Positions 5,110 through 7,743 of a stretch of 7,743 nt of DNA are shown here, piece by piece. The DNA comes from an uncultured bacterium (GTDB lineage: Bacteria; Bacillota; Clostridia; Oscillospirales; Ruminococcaceae), in contig CAJMLQ010000133.1 in assembly GCA_905214265.1 (NCBI GenBank), positions 1-7,743 on the forward strand, given 5' to 3'. The notes under the pieces were generated by a model, which saw only the letters and a program-made list of their open reading frames with translations, had not been told where the DNA came from and made no database searches. The translations under genes and the position numbers were made by a program. How positions within the stretch are numbered: the first letter of the stretch is position 1; every line of letters begins with the position of its first letter.

Positions 5110-6732
5110 GTGCTGAAAATCTTGATCGTGGACGATGAACCGGATATTTGTGAGCTCATTCATAAGCTGATCGACTGGGAAGAGTTGGAGCTGACAAGTC
5201 TTGGCTCCAGTCAAAATGGCATAGACGCTATGGAGATCATTCTGAGACAGAAGCCGGATATTGTTATTACAGATATTCAAATGCCGGGAATGACGGGGCT
5301 GGAAATGATTGAAAAGGCCAGCCAGCAAAAGCTCCAGACAAAATTTATCGTTATCAGCGGATACCGGGAGTTTGAATATGCCCAGCAGGCGATACGCTTC
5401 GGCGTGGAGGACTACCTGCTTAAGCCTATCAGCAAGACCGACCTGAATTTGGTGCTGAAGCGTCTCCTTCAAGAAAATGGCGCTGTCTTAGAGCGGCGAG
5501 CCAGCGAGAACGCCATGCGGAACGAGCTGCGGCAAAAAACGGCGATCCTGCGCGGAAATGAACTGCGGCAGACATTGACAGACTACAGCAGAGCATTTCA
5601 TAATGAACTCTTTTCTTTTAAGCCCGGCGTTTTTCTGGTCGTGTGTGTCCATGTGAGTTACCGGGATAAGACGGAAATCAACCGCGGCACAATCAGAAAC
5701 GTCTTGGAGAATATTGCTCTGAGAGTGCAGGCGCTTTTTAAAGATGACGTTTTTGACATGGAATATGTTGTGACGGACTGTAATGCCTACATCCTGACAA
5801 ACTATTCCGAGGAGTGCCACACCTCCTACAGGGAACGGTGCAGCAGCCTGCAAAGCCTGCTGGGAGATGTTTCCATACAGTATCAGAATCTTCTGATCAC
5901 ATTTGCCATAGGGTCTCCGTATGATACGCCCAAGGACATTTGGAAGGCTTTTGAAAGTGCGGAGGACGCGAATGTCCTGCGGATCTATGCCGGCTCCAGT
6001 AAGCTCATTGAGCACCGGAAGCTTCGGGCAGCTCTGTCTGATACGCCGGAATGCAAGTTTTCCGCTGAGGACAGTCAGGCTCTGATCCGCTACATTGAAA
6101 CCCTGCAAAAAGATGCCGCTCTGGCGCTGATCCGTTCAGTTTACGGAGCATTTCGCACAATGGAGAGCTATCGCTTGGGGAATCTTTTCCGGGTGACGCG
6201 GACCATGATCCTTCGGATCCGGCAGGAAGTTGTTAACATGGGACTGCGGGAGAATCTTTCTCCATCGGAGGAAAAGGAGTCCGGTATTCCCTCAGAGAAT
6301 ATGGTCCACAAACGGCTGGCTAACTGTGACACAGTGGATGAGCAGGCAGACTTTCTGTGTGAATATGTGTCGTCAGAAATTGATTACTGCATGGGACTGC
6401 AGATGAAAAAGGTGGGGGAGCCTATTCGTATCGCTCAGGAATACGTCCGTGCGCATATTGACCGCCAGGTCAGTCTGGAGGAGGTTTCGGAACAGGCGTT
6501 TGTCAGTGCGGGCTACTTGAGCACTCTTTTTAAAGAACGAACAGGAAAGAACTTCTCGGATTATGTGATCGAAATGCGAATCGAAGAGGCAAAACGCTTG
6601 CTTCGCCAGCCCTCTCTCAGCATGAGCGATATCGCAGAGCGCATCGGATATGCGGACGCACGGCATTTCAGCAAGGTCTTTCAGAAAATGGTCGGGGTAA
6701 AGCCGACGGCTTACCGGAAATTCTATGTGTGA
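5110..6732 (+). CDS. YesN/AraC-type response regulator
   Basis: A 540-aa cytosolic transcription factor. Residues 1-120 form a CheY-like receiver: the acidic pair D8/D9 (ILIVDDEPD), the phospho-acceptor D55 in ITDIQMPGMTG, S83 in VISGYREFEYA, and K105 in DYLLKP, all present, so it should be phosphorylated normally. The middle (about 165-430) is a long variable region; FAIGSPYDTPKDIWKAFESA near 265-284 resembles the degenerate GGDEF-like segment of YesN-type regulators. Residues about 438-540 are an AraC double helix-turn-helix, with QVSLEEVSEQAFVSAGYLS and FKERTGKNFSDY, then MSDIAERIGYADARHFSKVF ahead of the usual GVKPTAYRK end. Length fits the family. The kinase gene follows after 13 nt. Members often activate sugar-uptake operons in Firmicutes; the target here is not in the window. 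GC is near 47% in a hand-counted line, well below the phage cassette. Confidence 0.95.
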   Translation: MLKILIVDDEPDICELIHKLIDWEELELTSLGSSQNGIDAMEIILRQKPDIVITDIQMPGMTGLEMIEKASQQKLQTKFIVISGYREFEYAQQAIRFGVEDYLLKPISKTDLNLVLKRLLQENGAVLERRASENAMRNELRQKTAILRGNELRQTLTDYSRAFHNELFSFKPGVFLVVCVHVSYRDKTEINRGTIRNVLENIALRVQALFKDDVFDMEYVVTDCNAYILTNYSEECHTSYRERCSSLQSLLGDVSIQYQNLLITFAIGSPYDTPKDIWKAFESAEDANVLRIYAGSSKLIEHRKLRAALSDTPECKFSAEDSQALIRYIETLQKDAALALIRSVYGAFRTMESYRLGNLFRVTRTMILRIRQEVVNMGLRENLSPSEEKESGIPSENMVHKRLANCDTVDEQADFLCEYVSSEIDYCMGLQMKKVGEPIRIAQEYVRAHIDRQVSLEEVSEQAFVSAGYLSTLFKERTGKNFSDYVIEMRIEEAKRLLRQPSLSMSDIAERIGYADARHFSKVFQKMVGVKPTAYRKFYV

Positions 6733-6745
6733 GAAGAGGCGTGCT

Positions 6746-7743
6746 ATGAACCATATCCGATCACTATACGGACGGTTTTTCCTGCGGATCATGGCCGTTT
6801 GCTTTCTGTTGGCAGGACTTCTTTTTGTCGCGGCAGCAAGCATACGGGCGGGAAACAGTCAGTTATCCGTATGCCTCATTCTCATTGCCGCGACCGTGCT
6901 GCTTCTCTTCTCCACAATATTGCTGGCAGTGCTTATACGGGCGGCCAGACAGCGAAACAGCAGTGAAAATGGTCAAAATGAAAAGCGTTTGTCATTTTTG
7001 ACCGACCTGCTGAACGATGAGCATTATCTTGGCTATTCCCGGCAGGAACTGGCATCCGAAATGCTGAAGACACAAGCGCAGATGAACTCGCTGCAAAGTC
7101 AGATCAATCCCCACTTTCTGTATAACACGTTGGAGAGCATTCGCAGCAAGGCTCTGCTCCGTGATGAAGAAGAGATCGCAACAATGATCGAAACGCTGGC
7201 GCGCCTGTTCCGCTACAATATCAGTCGGAGAAATACAGAGTCATCCATTCTGGACGAACTGGAAAATGTAAAAAACTATGTCTGTATTCAGAATTACCGA
7301 TTTCGGGACAAGTTCACGCTGAAGCTGGAACTGGACGATTTGGGAGAGCTTCCGGAGAATTATATGATGCCGACGCTGACACTGCAGCCCATTGTGGAAA
7401 ATGCGATCCATCATGGACTGGAGCCGAAAATCAGCCCGGGCACAATTCTGATACGAGGCTTCCTGACTCAGAGCAAACTGATCCTTCAGATTCGAGATGA
7501 TGGCGTTGGTATGTCGTCTGACCAACTGGACACGCTCCGGGCTCGCCTGTTCCAGTCTGATGATCTTGTCCCTGTCCAAAAAGAAGGCGAGGGGTCCCGG
7601 CATGGGGCGGGAATTGCTTTGAAAAACGTCCATCAGCGCCTGCAGCTGTTCTTTGGCCCTGCCTATGGTCTGGAAATCACCAGTGCCGCCGGTATTGGAA
7701 CGCAGATTGAGTTGTGTATGCCCGCGCCGTCGGAAATGAGGGA
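6746..7743 (+). CDS. YesM-type sensor histidine kinase with minimal sensor region, 3' end cut by window
   Basis: ATG at 6746 with AGAGG 6 nt upstream; the frame stays open to the last base, 332 complete codons with no stop, so only a short C-terminal piece can be missing. Residues about 11-32 and 40-64 are hydrophobic helices separated by only about 7 residues (IRAGNSQ), so almost nothing is exposed outside the cell. A short linker, without a clear HAMP domain, leads to a helix at 97-120 and the H-box LQSQINPHFLYNTLESI with phospho-acceptor H123 (His_kinase family). The ATPase domain shows the N-box PIVENAIHHGLEP (N219), the G1 box IRDDGVGM, and GAGIALKNVHQRL plus GIGTQIEL as the later glycine boxes. 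All residues needed for catalysis are visible. It should phosphorylate D55 of the regulator encoded just upstream. Most YesM kinases carry a large extracellular sensor; this one does not, so the signal may come through the membrane or a partner protein. Confidence 0.94.
   Translation, partial: MNHIRSLYGRFFLRIMAVCFLLAGLLFVAAASIRAGNSQLSVCLILIAATVLLLFSTILLAVLIRAARQRNSSENGQNEKRLSFLTDLLNDEHYLGYSRQELASEMLKTQAQMNSLQSQINPHFLYNTLESIRSKALLRDEEEIATMIETLARLFRYNISRRNTESSILDELENVKNYVCIQNYRFRDKFTLKLELDDLGELPENYMMPTLTLQPIVENAIHHGLEPKISPGTILIRGFLTQSKLILQIRDDGVGMSSDQLDTLRARLFQSDDLVPVQKEGEGSRHGAGIALKNVHQRLQLFFGPAYGLEITSAAGIGTQIELCMPAPSEMR

Noticed and set aside
5071..6108. Minus-strand open frames opposite the response regulator (5071-5472, 5488-6108)
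   Set aside because: They are antisense to a gene with clear receiver and AraC domains; no start signals or family features.
7241..7633. 130-aa minus-strand frame opposite the kinase
   Set aside because: It is antisense to the conserved N- and G-boxes of the kinase and has no ribosome binding site.

Overview
The window looks like chromosomal DNA of a Gram-positive anaerobe of the Clostridia, most plausibly an Oscillospiraceae/Ruminococcaceae-type gut Firmicute. This is an inference from the gene families present (an SPP1-type portal protein, a YesM/YesN two-component pair, a SEC-C protein, an M15 peptidase), from strong AGGAGG-like ribosome binding sites, and from high GC with some GTG and TTG starts. 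No rRNA, tRNA, CRISPR array, transposase or integrase was found.

Layout, left to right. (1) Positions 2-94 (+) hold the last 30 codons of an M15-type peptidase. It converges on a cytosolic SEC-C-motif protein (234-1331, -), with a perfect 17-bp hairpin terminator between them. The SEC-C gene has its own promoter near 1425-1453. (2) Positions 1563-4624 (-) are a compact, gap-free, phage-derived operon. In transcription order it encodes an SPP1 Gp6-like portal protein, a short DUF4355/scaffold-like protein, a tail-collar-type tail fibre, an 87-aa protein and a 47-aa protein, and it ends in a strong terminator at 1504-1550. All five frames are open and each has a good ribosome binding site. The terminase, capsid, head-tail connector, tail tube, tape measure and baseplate genes expected between portal and fibre are absent. 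The segment is therefore either an internally deleted prophage or a streamlined phage-derived cassette. (3) Positions 4643-5037 carry no gene I can support and mark the edge of the phage DNA. (4) Positions 5038-7743 (+) are a clearly lower-GC, chromosomal-looking two-component operon: a sigma-A-like promoter, a 540-aa YesN/AraC-type response regulator, then a YesM-type histidine kinase that runs off the end of the window.

In the last operon the kinase would autophosphorylate on its H-box histidine and pass the phosphate to Asp55 of the regulator, whose C-terminal AraC domain would bind target promoters. Such pairs often control carbohydrate uptake genes, but no target lies inside the window. 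The kinase has only two membrane segments and almost no extracellular loop, which is unusual for its family.

Nothing here is convincingly a wholly new system. The points most worth a second look are the portal-scaffold-fibre cassette that lacks the middle of the phage, the mosaic tail-fibre tip with its two small partner genes, and the sensor-poor kinase.
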